Shown here one piece after another: positions 30,399 to 39,663 of a stretch of DNA of 64,000 nucleotides. Position 1 is the stretch's first letter, and each line of letters starts with the position of its first letter. Source of the DNA: a bacterium (GTDB lineage Bacteria > Bacillota > Bacilli > Lactobacillales > Streptococcaceae); assembly GCA_905221325.1 (NCBI GenBank), contig CAJNCS010000009.1:11836-75835 (forward strand), read 5' to 3'. The position numbers and the translations under genes were made by a program. The notes beneath the pieces are model-generated. The model was not told the origin of the DNA, ran no database searches, and was given only the letters and a program-made list of their open reading frames with translations.

Positions 30399-30447
30399 AT
30401 TCTTTTCCTTTCTAAAAAAAGATAAAAAGAGAGCTTGCGCCCTCTTC

Positions 30448-31047
30448 CTACGCTGCAGCGGTCATGTTTAGTTGACCCTTCAATTTCTTCAACTTTTCAG
30501 CATCTGAACCATATACAATTGCACCATATCGACCTTTAGTTGCAGCATCTGAACTAGCTGTCGCAGCAAAATCCACATTAGTGGTAGCTAACTCATTAGC
30601 CTTATTCTTGATTGTTTCAAAATCAATAGCATCCATAGAAAGCTGCCCTTTGTAAAAACCATAGTAGACCAGTTCCCCATCAGCAGTATTACTTTCAATG
30701 AGAATTGAAACATTCTTCGCAACGGTGTCTGCACCGAAGTAATAGATACCATCATCATTGCCATACCCCAAAGCATTAGTATATAAAGCTAATGGGACAT
30801 CAAGTAAGCCCATCTCTACCTTGACATCACCTACCCCCCGATTGGAGACGTGATAAGCAACATTACTGCCGTAAGTCTTTACAGGATCGCTAGATAATCC
30901 AGTTACTTTAGCAGTCTGTGTAGCCCCTTCATTATCTTTACCTTCTAGCGTGAAGAGGTTCTCTCCAACTGTTGGAGTCTTTCCATCATGCACACGAATG
31001 GTGACCGATTTAAGACCGATAAGTGCAGTTCCTTTTACTTTTGTCAT
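30448..31047 (-). CDS. major tail tube protein
   Basis: The ATG ending at 31047, after GAAAAAGAAATG-type purine-rich leader, gives 199 aa, MTKVKGTALIGLKSVTIRVHDGK. It is predicted mostly beta, fitting the phi13/TP901-1-type major tail protein. The longer frame adds 21 residues overlapping the previous gene and lacks a start signal. It polymerises into the tail tube. Confidence 0.87.
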   Translation of the reverse strand: MTKVKGTALIGLKSVTIRVHDGKTPTVGENLFTLEGKDNEGATQTAKVTGLSSDPVKTYGSNVAYHVSNRGVGDVKVEMGLLDVPLALYTNALGYGNDDGIYYFGADTVAKNVSILIESNTADGELVYYGFYKGQLSMDAIDFETIKNKANELATTNVDFAATASSDAATKGRYGAIVYGSDAEKLKKLKGQLNMTAAA

Positions 31048-31063
31048 TTCTTTTTCCTTCTTT

Positions 31064-31444
31064 CTAGTATTTACCATACAAAGCACTCTGACCCTTGTAA
31101 GTCCGAGCATCTACATAGCGTTTGATATCAGGGATCCATTGATCCAAACCACCAGCGGTTTGGTAAAATCCTTGGTCTTCCATAATCTTTTCAATTTTGC
31201 CTTGGAGCTTTTTACACTCCACTCGATTGGCAGACTCTACATTGATTTGATAAAGAAAAGTCTTAGCCAGACTAGTATTACTACCGTGAGCTGTCTGCAT
31301 CGGAGGTCCGACAGGAATAATGACAATACTCGTCTCGTCATCTCCCAAAGTATCAGGACGTTCAAATGACTTGATACTAATATCAGATAAAGACTCATCC
31401 TCTTTCAAAGCGTTGTAGAGTTCAGTTAATTTGTCCTTAATCAT
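31064..31444 (-). CDS. tail completion/terminator protein
   Basis: The 126-aa protein MIKDKLTELYNALKEDESL fits the small tail-component proteins that cap the tail tube at the head side. It directly follows the HK97 gp10-like gene with a 1-base overlap and precedes the major tail protein, the usual position. Confidence 0.8.
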   Translation of the reverse strand: MIKDKLTELYNALKEDESLSDISIKSFERPDTLGDDETSIVIIPVGPPMQTAHGSNTSLAKTFLYQINVESANRVECKKLQGKIEKIMEDQGFYQTAGGLDQWIPDIKRYVDARTYKGQSALYGKY

Positions 31445-31842
31445 TACAAAAACTCCTGTTTTAACTTCATGCCTACTTTGGATTTGAAGACCGGTTTGCT
31501 ACCTTCAAAAAAGCGACGCATAATACCGAAACCACGAGGATGTCCATTCTTTGCGTATCCAAATTCATTCAAATGAATAAGAGTCCAACGAGGACTTTTA
31601 AAACCTAATTTAACCATTGGAACCCCACTAGCTGTACCAGTCACATTTCCATGGACGACGGCTCCGGCCGTCTTACCAGTGTCAGCGTACACCGCCATAG
31701 CCCGTTTGAAAGTAGGCTCAAACTCCTCAACAGTTCCCTTCAAGACTCTATTGACCTTTCTACGGACCGCCGGCTCCCCTAGGCGAGCCTCAACATTCCT
31801 CAAAACATCATCAAATCCTTTTAAATTTGCTCCACTAGACAT
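31444..31842 (-). CDS. HK97 gp10-like head-tail protein
   Basis: The ATG ending at 31842, 8 bases after GGAGG, gives 132 aa, MSSGANLKGFDDVLRNVEAR, with the HK97 gp10 pattern. A GTG three codons upstream overlaps the ribosome-binding site and is rejected. The protein is thought to help join head and tail. Confidence 0.85.
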   Translation of the reverse strand: MSSGANLKGFDDVLRNVEARLGEPAVRRKVNRVLKGTVEEFEPTFKRAMAVYADTGKTAGAVVHGNVTGTASGVPMVKLGFKSPRWTLIHLNEFGYAKNGHPRGFGIMRRFFEGSKPVFKSKVGMKLKQEFL

Positions 31843-32218
31843 CACGACCACCTCCGATAATAACTATCAAAAAATCCCGATTATCAAAATCAGGACGCAC
31901 ATCAATAACCTGCCATTTCTTACCAACTAGACGGATATCCCCAACTTCGACAAAATGCCGACTTTCAGGCTGATAATCTGTCAGAGGATCACGAATTTTC
32001 AAAGTCATCTTAGCTTTCATCGCTTTTCCAGTCGCGATCTCAATATCTTTAAAACTAGGGGAGTAAACTTGCCCCATCGTAGAAAAAGCCTTCTTGTAGC
32101 TCACATCACGGCCATCAACCCCCTCCTCGACTTTAGAAGTATAGAAAGTCAAGGGGGTTCTCAGGTCTCCATTTTGAGCCTCAGGCTTTTTGTAGCGATA
32201 GCTAGGACGATTATACAT
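31835..32218 (-). CDS. head closure protein (head-tail joining)
   Basis: The 127-aa protein MYNRPSYRYKKPEAQNGDLRTPLTF has the SPP1 gp16 / head-tail joining pattern, including the C-terminal VIDVRPDFDNRDFLIVI beta segments. Its start overlaps the stop of the small upstream gene (ATGTATAA), and its end overlaps the gp10-like gene. Confidence 0.83.
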   Translation of the reverse strand: MYNRPSYRYKKPEAQNGDLRTPLTFYTSKVEEGVDGRDVSYKKAFSTMGQVYSPSFKDIEIATGKAMKAKMTLKIRDPLTDYQPESRHFVEVGDIRLVGKKWQVIDVRPDFDNRDFLIVIIGGGRDV

Positions 32219-32387
32219 AGTATGGTGATGTTTCAGTTACTTCTGTAGTTTTATCTTCCCATTCAACAAACTCAGGTAAAGCTGTTTTGATTTCGTCAAA
32301 ACGTTCCTTAGTTTCTTCGAATGTATCGCCCTCTTTACGGACCATTCCAGCTTTCAAGTCATAAAATTCTTTTAAAACCTTAATCAT
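32211..32387 (-). CDS. 58-aa small phage protein between connector genes
   Basis: A clear ATG after GGAGGAAAAAC encodes MIKVLKEFYDLKAGMVRKEG then DTFEETKERFDEIKTALPEF and ends ...SPYYV. The pattern resembles small head-region proteins with a Rho-like fold that sit beside connectors in streptococcal phages. It overlaps both neighbours by a few bases. Confidence 0.75.
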   Translation of the reverse strand: MIKVLKEFYDLKAGMVRKEGDTFEETKERFDEIKTALPEFVEWEDKTTEVTETSPYYV

Positions 32388-32670
32388 GTTTTTCCTCCGA
32401 TTTATAGTTTTCTAGAGACAACGCCATTAAATCACCTTGAAAGTTCCCGTAGAAAAATTCAACTTGGTCATTGTAGACATATCGAGCACGTTCTAAAATA
32501 AGCTCTCTCACTCGTGGATCAGCAGAGTCCTTACTACCGACCAGACTGAGGATGGCTGACTCAGAACTTTCCAACATTTTAGAGAGGTTGTTATCCTCTC
32601 CAGTATGAAAAATCCTCATCCGTTCCTTAAATGCTTTAAGGAGTGGGTGTAGTTCTTTTGTCTCCTCCAT
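32380..32670 (-). CDS. head-tail connector (gp6-like)
   Basis: The 96-aa helical protein MEETKELHPLLKAFKERMRIF, with RVRELILERARYVYNDQVEFF, matches the gp6/DNA-packaging connector family that extends the portal. It follows the capsid gene and precedes head-closure genes, the standard order. Confidence 0.82.
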   Translation of the reverse strand: MEETKELHPLLKAFKERMRIFHTGEDNNLSKMLESSESAILSLVGSKDSADPRVRELILERARYVYNDQVEFFYGNFQGDLMALSLENYKSEEKHD

Positions 32671-32681
32671 AGGGCAACACC

Positions 32682-33815
32682 TTAATCTTTACCAAGTTTT
32701 AGGGTCCAAACCGCAGCGGTTTTTTCATCATGTGGTTTCCCATATGCAAATTGTTTGCCAGTGTAAAGATTGAGATCGTCAAAAGCAAGAGTTTGGTCAA
32801 AAGTATCAAATTCAATTCCACCACCAATAACTGCATCGTAACGCCCTTTCACAAAAGTAGTGATTTTACCTGCTTCTTGAGCAATTGATGGGATTACAAT
32901 TGGATTGAATGGAAGATTTGTTACAAATACACCAAGTCCATTCAGAGTGGTGAATTGAGTTGTAAAGTCAAGTTCATCGCTCGTATTTACAACGATAACC
33001 ATGTTGCCACGAGTTACTACAGGTTTCCCGTTTGCTTTAGTGGAATGGTATTTGTAAATTTCTTTGAATTCATTGATCGTGATGTTAGCTTTTTCTTCAG
33101 TCGTCTTTCCTTTTGCTCCAAGAGTTACATCACCAGATGATGTCTTAGCATTGTATGTTGTTTTCCCTGCTGCAACCGTTCCTGTCAAAGTACGGGACAA
33201 ACCGATTGGTTTTTCATCTCCATCCCCATTCAAAAAGGCTGCTTCAAGAGCAACAGCGAAAGCTTCTGTAAGCTGAGCAGATACGAAAGAATGAAGCCAA
33301 CCAGGCCCGAACTTTTCTGTGTCTTTCGGAAGGACAACAAAGGCAGTCAATTTGTTCTGAAGAGCTTCTTCTTCACCAAATCCAGCAGTCAATTGACCCT
33401 TGATTTCATCGTTGATTTTCCCCCAAACTGCTACACCTGTTGTAGTAGAGCTAAGGAACTTCAAACGAGGGCCGCCGTTACGGAGTCCAATATGTTTAAG
33501 CAATGGATGTTCTTGTACCATATCTTCAAAGATACGGTCAACTGTTTCTTGCGGGAAGAACTTTTCAATTTTTCCTGGAGCTTTTTTGTCCAGATTGTTG
33601 AAAAATTCACGTTCACGAAGAGATAGTTTTTCATCAAATGGACTTACTGCAACAAGACCATCTACTTCCTCACGAGCTGATTTCTTTGCTTCATCCAGAA
33701 TGGCGTTAAGCATCTTCTCATAAAGTTCTCCTTGCTTTTCAGCGGGTTCATTGTTTGTAACAGCATCCAGAAAGTTCTGACGAGCTGTTTTAAATTCATC
33801 TGATAATTTCATCAT
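32682..33815 (-). CDS. major capsid protein, HK97 fold
   Basis: The 377-aa protein has an N-terminal helical scaffold-like delta region (residues 1-80), then HK97-type capsid segments (FPQETVDRIFEDMVQEHPLLKHIG; TTGVAVWGKINDEI; EAAFLNGDGDEKPIGL). The protease next door would remove the N-terminal region during head maturation. It builds the icosahedral shell. Confidence 0.93.
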   Translation of the reverse strand: MMKLSDEFKTARQNFLDAVTNNEPAEKQGELYEKMLNAILDEAKKSAREEVDGLVAVSPFDEKLSLREREFFNNLDKKAPGKIEKFFPQETVDRIFEDMVQEHPLLKHIGLRNGGPRLKFLSSTTTGVAVWGKINDEIKGQLTAGFGEEEALQNKLTAFVVLPKDTEKFGPGWLHSFVSAQLTEAFAVALEAAFLNGDGDEKPIGLSRTLTGTVAAGKTTYNAKTSSGDVTLGAKGKTTEEKANITINEFKEIYKYHSTKANGKPVVTRGNMVIVVNTSDELDFTTQFTTLNGLGVFVTNLPFNPIVIPSIAQEAGKITTFVKGRYDAVIGGGIEFDTFDQTLAFDDLNLYTGKQFAYGKPHDEKTAAVWTLKLGKD

Positions 33816-33832
33816 GTTTAAATTTTCCTTTC

Positions 33833-34552
33833 TTAAAATGCAAAACGACCGAAACCACTTGGCTCAGGCGCTTTCTTCTTTTCAGTTTTTTCTTTTTCTG
33901 GCTCATGCTCTGCCAGTTTTTGAGCTACTAACTCAGCAATCTTGTCCACATCAGGAGTCATAGTAGCCTGTATTCGCTCAATAAAATCTTGCGGGATCAT
34001 TGGCGTTTCGCTTGCTACTAGGAGAGGGGCAACCTCTTGCGCAAACATCACCTTATCCGCAAAACCATTCTCAACGGCTGCCTCGGCATCAAACCAGGTT
34101 GTCTGATTCATTAGCTCCAATAAATCATTCAATGCTTTTCCTGTCTTATGGACGTAAGCACTCGCAATAGACTTGTTAAAACCTTTCAACACAGCTGCCT
34201 CATGCTCTAGAGCGTTATGATCTCCATAAACGCCAGAGGATACATTATGAATCATGATTTGAGCAGTTGGGCTGATTTCAACAGAATCACCAGCCATAGC
34301 AATGACGCTAGCAGCACTTGCTGCAATACCTACGATTTTGACGGTTACTCGACCAGAGTAAGCGCGTAAAGCCGTGTAGATCTCGCTACCAGCGTAGACA
34401 TCTCCACCACCAGAGTTAATATGAATTTCTACATCTTCTCCAGTTTCCGGCAATACAATGTCTTTTGGTGCAGTAGCTTCCCTCTCAAATAACTCGTAGA
34501 TCCACTTGCTGTTATTTGAGATAATTGTTCCTTTAATTGGAATTACCTTCAT
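33833..34552 (-). CDS. head maturation protease, ClpP-like
   Basis: The ATG ending at 34552 gives 239 aa, MKVIPIKGTIISNNSKWIYELF. A GTG four codons upstream touches the GGAG site and is less likely. It shows the S14 fold with INSGGGDVYAGSEIY, catalytic Ser in GIAASAASVIAMAG and His in IMIHNVSSG. It trims the capsid precursor. Acidic, lysine-rich tail (EPEKEKTEKKKAPE). Confidence 0.92.
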   Translation of the reverse strand: MKVIPIKGTIISNNSKWIYELFEREATAPKDIVLPETGEDVEIHINSGGGDVYAGSEIYTALRAYSGRVTVKIVGIAASAASVIAMAGDSVEISPTAQIMIHNVSSGVYGDHNALEHEAAVLKGFNKSIASAYVHKTGKALNDLLELMNQTTWFDAEAAVENGFADKVMFAQEVAPLLVASETPMIPQDFIERIQATMTPDVDKIAELVAQKLAEHEPEKEKTEKKKAPEPSGFGRFAF

Positions 34553-35687
34553 CTTCTTTTTCACCTCCTTTCTCTATTTCCTTGCCAATATGATAATTTT
34601 TAGTCATTACTGGTTTATCGCCCCAAGGCACCGCCTCAAGTCCTAGCTCCGCTCGAACTTCATTGATCAGCATTGCTCCAGAGGAAATTAGCTTATCAAT
34701 GTTTTCAGCCAGAGCAAACTTATCCCTCTGACCTTCCCCAATAATGACAAAAAAGCGTTCCCCTGCATAAGCATCAGGACCAACCATAGCATGATTCAGT
34801 CCATCAGATACCTTCTTCACTAGAGATTTATAGCAGTAACTAGTAAACATTTTCTGACTGTTTTCTAGATTAGCCATATCCCCGTGCATCAATGCAGTTG
34901 GAATACCCAATATATCAGCAACCTCATCATCAAATTGCCTTCGAAGTTTTTTCAACTCATCAACAGACAGATTCGAAGTCCCAACCGTGTTTGTCAATTC
35001 GTTGTAGTCCAGACCGTTTTGAGCTGGAACGATAGCCACTGTTTTTTTAGTAAATGATTTGAATAGACCATCAGCATATTCTTGCATCTGCTTAAGTCTT
35101 TCCTCGTTAAAGGTACCGTTTGTCTTAGTGTTAAGAATGCCCCGAATCTGATTATTACGACCCAAGGCCTCGACCAAGCGACTATGTAGCTTTTCATAGT
35201 CTGCAAATAAGTCGCTCATGTATTCTTGCAGTCGATTGTTGTTATACTGCAAAAAAATCACATCACTCATAGCAAACTTTCTCTGAAACGTATAATCTCG
35301 CACAGATACCGTTTCAAAGGTATCATCATAGACTGCATATCGTTTTCGAGTGAAGCTATCAGCGACTAATAGTTGATCATCATCTGACAAGATGATGAGT
35401 ACTTCATTTTTTGTCAATAGACGATAAATCACCTTTTGCCAAAATTCTGAAGCAGACTCATTGCGATTCGGACGGATATTTAAAAGATAATCCCAATTAG
35501 AGCGTTCATGCTTGTTTTTGACCATGTAGCGAAACTCAGACTTTGCAAAGATACGAGCTACAAATTCAGCTGATTTATCTACAGCTAAACTTTTGAGATA
35601 AAGACTCCCAAAAATTCGCTCTAAATCATCAAAATCAAAACCAGTAATCACTTCCTTCCTAGCTTTGAAAATATCAAGCCACCCCAT
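34533..35687 (-). CDS. portal protein
   Basis: The ATG ending at 35687, 6 bases after AAAGGAGG, gives 384 aa starting MGWLDIFKARKEVITGFDFDD. It matches HK97-type portals (ILGIPTALMHGDMANLENSQKMF; ELGLEAVPWGDKP). Twelve copies form the DNA entry ring. The longer frame adds 26 residues overlapping terL and is rejected. Confidence 0.92.
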   Translation of the reverse strand: MGWLDIFKARKEVITGFDFDDLERIFGSLYLKSLAVDKSAEFVARIFAKSEFRYMVKNKHERSNWDYLLNIRPNRNESASEFWQKVIYRLLTKNEVLIILSDDDQLLVADSFTRKRYAVYDDTFETVSVRDYTFQRKFAMSDVIFLQYNNNRLQEYMSDLFADYEKLHSRLVEALGRNNQIRGILNTKTNGTFNEERLKQMQEYADGLFKSFTKKTVAIVPAQNGLDYNELTNTVGTSNLSVDELKKLRRQFDDEVADILGIPTALMHGDMANLENSQKMFTSYCYKSLVKKVSDGLNHAMVGPDAYAGERFFVIIGEGQRDKFALAENIDKLISSGAMLINEVRAELGLEAVPWGDKPVMTKNYHIGKEIEKGGEKEDEGNSN

Positions 35688-35745
35688 GTTACAACCTCCT
35701 TTCTTTGATTTTCTGCCGACCACCCACCCAAAATTTATTATTAGA

Positions 35746-37386
35746 TTAAAAATCCCAACTATCAATCATGTCAAGGAATTCCCCAACATTCGACTCTTGC
35801 ACAAGCTCACGCTTGTAGAGAGCAGCTATCAAAGCATGGAACCCATCTGTCTTTCTTCTGACAGGCTCTTTCTTCAAGAAACGCTTATTGCCATCCTTGT
35901 CCTCTTTGACATAGGTATTATCTGTATACCAAATCATAGAGTTGTCATTTTCAAAGATAAACCGCTCATTCGCAAATCCATCTTCGATGATTGGCGCAAC
36001 CTTAGACTGGATAGCCCCAAGATTCCGTAAGAACTCATATTCAAAGCCAGCCTCTTCCAAAAGTGGTTTCAGCAAGTCCATTTTAAAACCATCGGCACAT
36101 ACAAGTTCAATTTGATAAAGTTTACTCCATTCGACTAGCTTAGCAATCAAAAGACGTGGATCAATACTAGGACCGTCCACAATCGTAAACAAGCCTTTGT
36201 CTGCCCATTCTTGAATAGGGGCTTTTAGTTTGAAAGCTTTCAAAAATTCTTTACGAGCAAATGAATGTTGCTTCCAGATGAATTCATCACCATTCTTAAA
36301 TAGCAATCCGACACTTGCAAAGTCTCGGACACTTGCATAGTCAAAACCAGCCACGCAAGACCGACCCTTTAAGTCGATACCCGGAGACCGCAGACAAGCC
36401 AGCAGCTTCTCACGAGTCGTCACATCCTTTTCAAGATCCGCTTCAGGAAGATTCATCCGTTTTGTCATAAATTCCTGACGGCCAGACGGCTCCAGCTCAA
36501 GGTCATCATAATCTGCTTTCGTAGCGGATAGTAGTCGTTTTGCATATGGTGTGGTTTCATCCAGCATCGGATTTGCTTTCGTCCAATTCCTCATGTCATC
36601 CACTTCATCCGCATTATCTAACTTGCAGATAAAAGGGAAAAATCTAAAATCATCAATCTCACCATTCAAGATTTGCATAGACTTTTCTATCAGCTTGTCA
36701 TAGAACCCCTCGCGCACATATCCATTCGTCCCGTTATAGAATGTTCTAGCATGAGCAATCTTACCAAGACCAGACCTTTGAACCTTCACAGCCTTATCAT
36801 CTTCAAACTGGTGAATCTCATCAAACTCAAGACATCCATCACGAGCAGAGTCCATAGTCTTCGGATTATTCGTCCGAAAAGAAAAGACCGAGTTATTCGC
36901 TCGACCTGTGATAGACATTTTAGTTAGATAAAAATGGTCCTCAAGACCTCTCCTTTGGATAGTCTCATAAACTTCCTCGAAAGAAACTTTACCTTGTCTT
37001 TCAGAGTTTGCCGTGATGGTCACATCGTAATCTCTGATTGGATAAATTGGACTGATGAAAAAATTAGCTCTCGCAGACATAAAACCATTCTTACCACCAC
37101 CACGAGCAAGAGTATACAGATATTCATTGAAATGTGGCTCCCCGTCTTCCTTCCGAAAAAGAAAGATAAACGGAGTCAAGAAAAGTTGATACTTAGCAAG
37201 AGGGAAAAAGTTCTTTTCCGCAAAACGAATGAACTTGTCAATCAAGTCATTATCAAAATATAAATCATCACGAGGATAAATTTTCTCCTTGATGATTTTA
37301 AACAGCAGCTTTCTTTCTTTGTTGACAACGATTTCTCCACTCTCGGCCATTTTGATATAGTCATCAACCAGCGGATGAGAAATCAT
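35746..37386 (-). CDS. terminase large subunit
   Basis: The 546-aa motor protein has an ATPase motif ARGGGKNGFMSA (about residues 89-100), Walker B-like GCLEFDEIHQFE, and nuclease acidic residues in AGFDYASVRDFASVGLLF. It drives ATP-dependent DNA packaging and cuts concatemers. It overlaps terS by 4 bases (ATGA). Confidence 0.95.
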   Translation of the reverse strand: MISHPLVDDYIKMAESGEIVVNKERKLLFKIIKEKIYPRDDLYFDNDLIDKFIRFAEKNFFPLAKYQLFLTPFIFLFRKEDGEPHFNEYLYTLARGGGKNGFMSARANFFISPIYPIRDYDVTITANSERQGKVSFEEVYETIQRRGLEDHFYLTKMSITGRANNSVFSFRTNNPKTMDSARDGCLEFDEIHQFEDDKAVKVQRSGLGKIAHARTFYNGTNGYVREGFYDKLIEKSMQILNGEIDDFRFFPFICKLDNADEVDDMRNWTKANPMLDETTPYAKRLLSATKADYDDLELEPSGRQEFMTKRMNLPEADLEKDVTTREKLLACLRSPGIDLKGRSCVAGFDYASVRDFASVGLLFKNGDEFIWKQHSFARKEFLKAFKLKAPIQEWADKGLFTIVDGPSIDPRLLIAKLVEWSKLYQIELVCADGFKMDLLKPLLEEAGFEYEFLRNLGAIQSKVAPIIEDGFANERFIFENDNSMIWYTDNTYVKEDKDGNKRFLKKEPVRRKTDGFHALIAALYKRELVQESNVGEFLDMIDSWDF

Positions 37387-37721
37387 AGCAGGTCACTTCC
37401 AGACGTAGGTTTCTCAACAGGCGAGTTTTCCACCTCAAAACCAAACGATCGCTCAATAGCCAAAAGCTGATTGCTTGTTGTGTTGATTTCCTTGATGAGA
37501 GAATTCGCTTTTTGGAATCTCTGTTGTCCATTGTGAACAGTGATGACCAATCCGTCTTCATGAAGTTTAGCTTTCAGCTCATACAGCAATCTGACAAGAT
37601 AAAGATATCGATTCACTTTTTCGTACTGGATCGCATCCTTTTTTCTAGGACTAAAGTAGCCGATTTTAGAAAGTAGCTGATTTTCTAATTCTTTTATATT
37701 TTTTTCTGAGTATTCTTCCAT
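37383..37721 (-). CDS. terminase small subunit (P27-type)
   Basis: The 112-aa helical protein MEEYSEKNIKELENQLLSKI resembles P27-type small terminases that bind the packaging site. The ATG follows a G-rich tract (AAAGGGGGTGGGGGGTA). Position directly before terL and after HNH supports the call. Confidence 0.8.
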   Translation of the reverse strand: MEEYSEKNIKELENQLLSKIGYFSPRKKDAIQYEKVNRYLYLVRLLYELKAKLHEDGLVITVHNGQQRFQKANSLIKEINTTSNQLLAIERSFGFEVENSPVEKPTSGSDLL

Positions 37722-37839
37722 TACCCCCCACCCCCTTTAATTTTTTGTTAAAAATTTGGACAGTCGAGTGCAGACCGCTTACCGACATCTTTGAAAATTT
37801 CCGATTTTTTTGACCGGGGGGTGTTTAAGGTTCGTTCAC
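37722..37839. other. HNH-terS intergenic region, candidate cos/packaging site
   Basis: This 118-base spacer has unusual C/G homopolymer runs at both ends (ACCCCCCACCCCC at 37722-37736 region; GACCGGGGGGTG at about 37813) around an A/T-rich centre, plus GCAGACCGC. It lies between the HNH nuclease and terS, where cos sites of HNH-encoding cos phages are found. No direct proof. Confidence 0.35.
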
Positions 37840-38136
37840 CTAACCCCACCATTCATCTCTTCTGAAATTTCTGTCATTCTTATCAAAGCGATCATGCCTC
37901 TTATTATGACATGCTTTGCACAATGTTCGTAGATTATCGATATCAAGTGCAAACTCTGGATAGAACTCTAGCTCCTTGATGTGGTCAACCTCTAGGTTCT
38001 CTCTCGTGACTTTGCCTTCGTCTTTGCACCAAACACATTCGTTGTGATCACGTTCAAGTACTAACTTACGAAGCGCTCTCCATTCACTGGAATTGTAAAA
38101 CTGGTTGCGTTCTTCTCGAGTTGAAACTTCAATCAT
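37840..38136 (-). CDS. HNH endonuclease
   Basis: The 98-aa protein has the treble-clef HNH motif: CVWCKDEG, LEVDHIKEL (catalytic His), NLRTLCKACHNKRHD. In cos phages such a protein next to the terminase aids cleavage at cos. It overlaps the upstream 68-aa gene by 4 bases. Confidence 0.92.
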   Translation of the reverse strand: MIEVSTREERNQFYNSSEWRALRKLVLERDHNECVWCKDEGKVTRENLEVDHIKELEFYPEFALDIDNLRTLCKACHNKRHDRFDKNDRNFRRDEWWG

Positions 38137-38339
38137 TCGATTATTGATATCGATGCTTTGAGCTCGAATTTATTTAGCTTGTCAATGCAATTGTTCAAGT
38201 GTTCGATTGCTTCACAACATTCTTGAGTTAACTCTTTTAATTCTGAGCAATTTTCAATTTCGACTCCAACTACAATTTTTCCTAATGGTTTTTGGTTGGT
38301 TGTTCTTTTATTAGATAGTCTTTTAAAAGTGCCTTTCAT
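38133..38339 (-). CDS. 68-aa small phage protein
   Basis: The product MKGTFKRLSNKRTTNQKPLG then KIVVGVEIENCSELKELTQE has a basic N-terminus, a beta segment and a helix with two cysteines. No family recognised. It is coupled to the HNH gene by an ATGA overlap. Confidence 0.6.
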   Translation of the reverse strand: MKGTFKRLSNKRTTNQKPLGKIVVGVEIENCSELKELTQECCEAIEHLNNCIDKLNKFELKASISIIE

Positions 38340-38506
38340 AACTATGTAAACTCCTTTGTTTTCACTCTCTCAATTCCTTGTTTTACATATTCTAATGAAT
38401 TCGCTACATGAGTTTTAACTCAGATTTATCAAGCGTTTATCCTGCATACATAAAACGAAATCATCATAACCTCAAAACAATGAATTGATAGTAAAATAAA
38501 AAAAAA

Positions 38507-39073
38507 TTAAAAGCCTTGAAACTTCGTCATGGCTCTGTCTTGTGAATCTTGATTTTTACCAATATATCTTAGTGAAATGCTCTGACTTGAATGATTTAGT
38601 AGGTCCATTATCAAAGCGACATCCTTGGTTTGTTCGTACATGAATAAGCCAAATGTCTTTCTCATCGAGTGAGTAGCTATGTTTTCTAGACCAACTTCTT
38701 CAGCAGCTCTCTTTATGATTTTGTAAGCTGTGTTTGGTTTTATGTGCTGATGTTTTCCATTTCGACTTGGAAAGAGGAAGTCTTCATCTTTCTTATCTTT
38801 GATGTACTGCCTCATGGCATTCTTGAATTTCTTTGGCATCTTTCGTTTGGTTGGTTTGTCAGTCTTCTCATCGACAATCTGAACATGCCAGCCTTTAACA
38901 TGCTTTACTTTCAGTTTAACGATATCGCCAATACGAAAACCCAGATTAACACCAGATAAAAAGAGCATGAGGTTACGTTGTCTATCTGATTCTTTGACTG
39001 CGCTATGCAACGTCAGCCATTCAATCATAAGCTGAACATCATCTCTATTTCTGATTGGTTCAACAACTACCAC
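38507..39073 (-). CDS. second tyrosine recombinase, catalytic domain only
   Basis: The 188-aa protein starts at a GTG 9 bases after GGAGG. It has all catalytic residues: Arg47 (GFRIGD), His135/Arg138 (HSMRKT), His161 (LLNHSS) and Tyr170 (LRYIGK), but only about 25 residues before the fold begins, so it lacks arm-binding and most of the core-binding domain. Located between the ArpU regulator and HNH. Possible roles: resolving concatemers or multimers rather than integration. Confidence 0.85.
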   Translation of the reverse strand: MVVVEPIRNRDDVQLMIEWLTLHSAVKESDRQRNLMLFLSGVNLGFRIGDIVKLKVKHVKGWHVQIVDEKTDKPTKRKMPKKFKNAMRQYIKDKKDEDFLFPSRNGKHQHIKPNTAYKIIKRAAEEVGLENIATHSMRKTFGLFMYEQTKDVALIMDLLNHSSQSISLRYIGKNQDSQDRAMTKFQGF

Positions 39074-39103
39074 ATATCCTCACCTCCTTTTAGTGCACAA
39101 AAA

Positions 39104-39125
39104 AAGCAGAGGTTTCCTCTCTGCT
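39104..39125 (-). terminator. terminator of the early operon after arpU
   Basis: On the minus strand AGCAGAG and CTCTGCT enclose a 7-base loop followed by seven T residues, 35 bases past the ArpU-like gene. Confidence 0.8.
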
Positions 39126-39160
39126 ATTTTTCATGATACTAATTTACCACATTAAAATCA

Positions 39161-39586
39161 TCATTTGCTATCATTCTTATCATATATTTTAGATAATTTT
39201 AGCAACGCTTTGTGTTTTGTACGCTGGATAGTTGCAAGACTGCAATTTAATTTGATTTGAACCTCTTTCCAAGAGAGTCCGTCAATATACAGTAAGCGCA
39301 TCACGATATTTTCCACTGGATCATCAAGTGACTCAATCGCTTGAACGAGTTCATCACGTTCATGGTACATCTGTTTGATTTCTTCATACAGCTGATCTGA
39401 CTTGTCAATAATCAACACATTCAGTTCTTCAGTTTGATTCTTATTGCTTTTTGATTTCGGCATGCTGTCGAACTGTTGCCCTCGTAAAATACCTGACTTC
39501 AAACTGATGATTTCCTGGTGCTTTGACTTCGCTTTGATATCAATATAAGGCAAAGCCTTCAGTCTTTTTTTGATGTCTATTGCCAA
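39161..39586 (-). CDS. ArpU-like late transcription regulator
   Basis: The 141-aa protein starts at TTG after GGAGGG. The C-terminal third (LLYIDGLSWKEVQIKLNCSLATIQRTKHKALLKL) is a sigma-region-4-like helix-turn-helix, as in the ArpU/DUF1492 family. Such proteins end the early operon of streptococcal and enterococcal phages and are thought to switch on late genes. Confidence 0.85.
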   Translation of the reverse strand: MAIDIKKRLKALPYIDIKAKSKHQEIISLKSGILRGQQFDSMPKSKSNKNQTEELNVLIIDKSDQLYEEIKQMYHERDELVQAIESLDDPVENIVMRLLYIDGLSWKEVQIKLNCSLATIQRTKHKALLKLSKIYDKNDSK

Positions 39587-39663
39587 ACCTTACCCTCCTT
39601 CCTAAAGATTTACTTTGTTAAATTCTTCTAGACAAATGCTCGACCAAATGAAACGATTGATTT

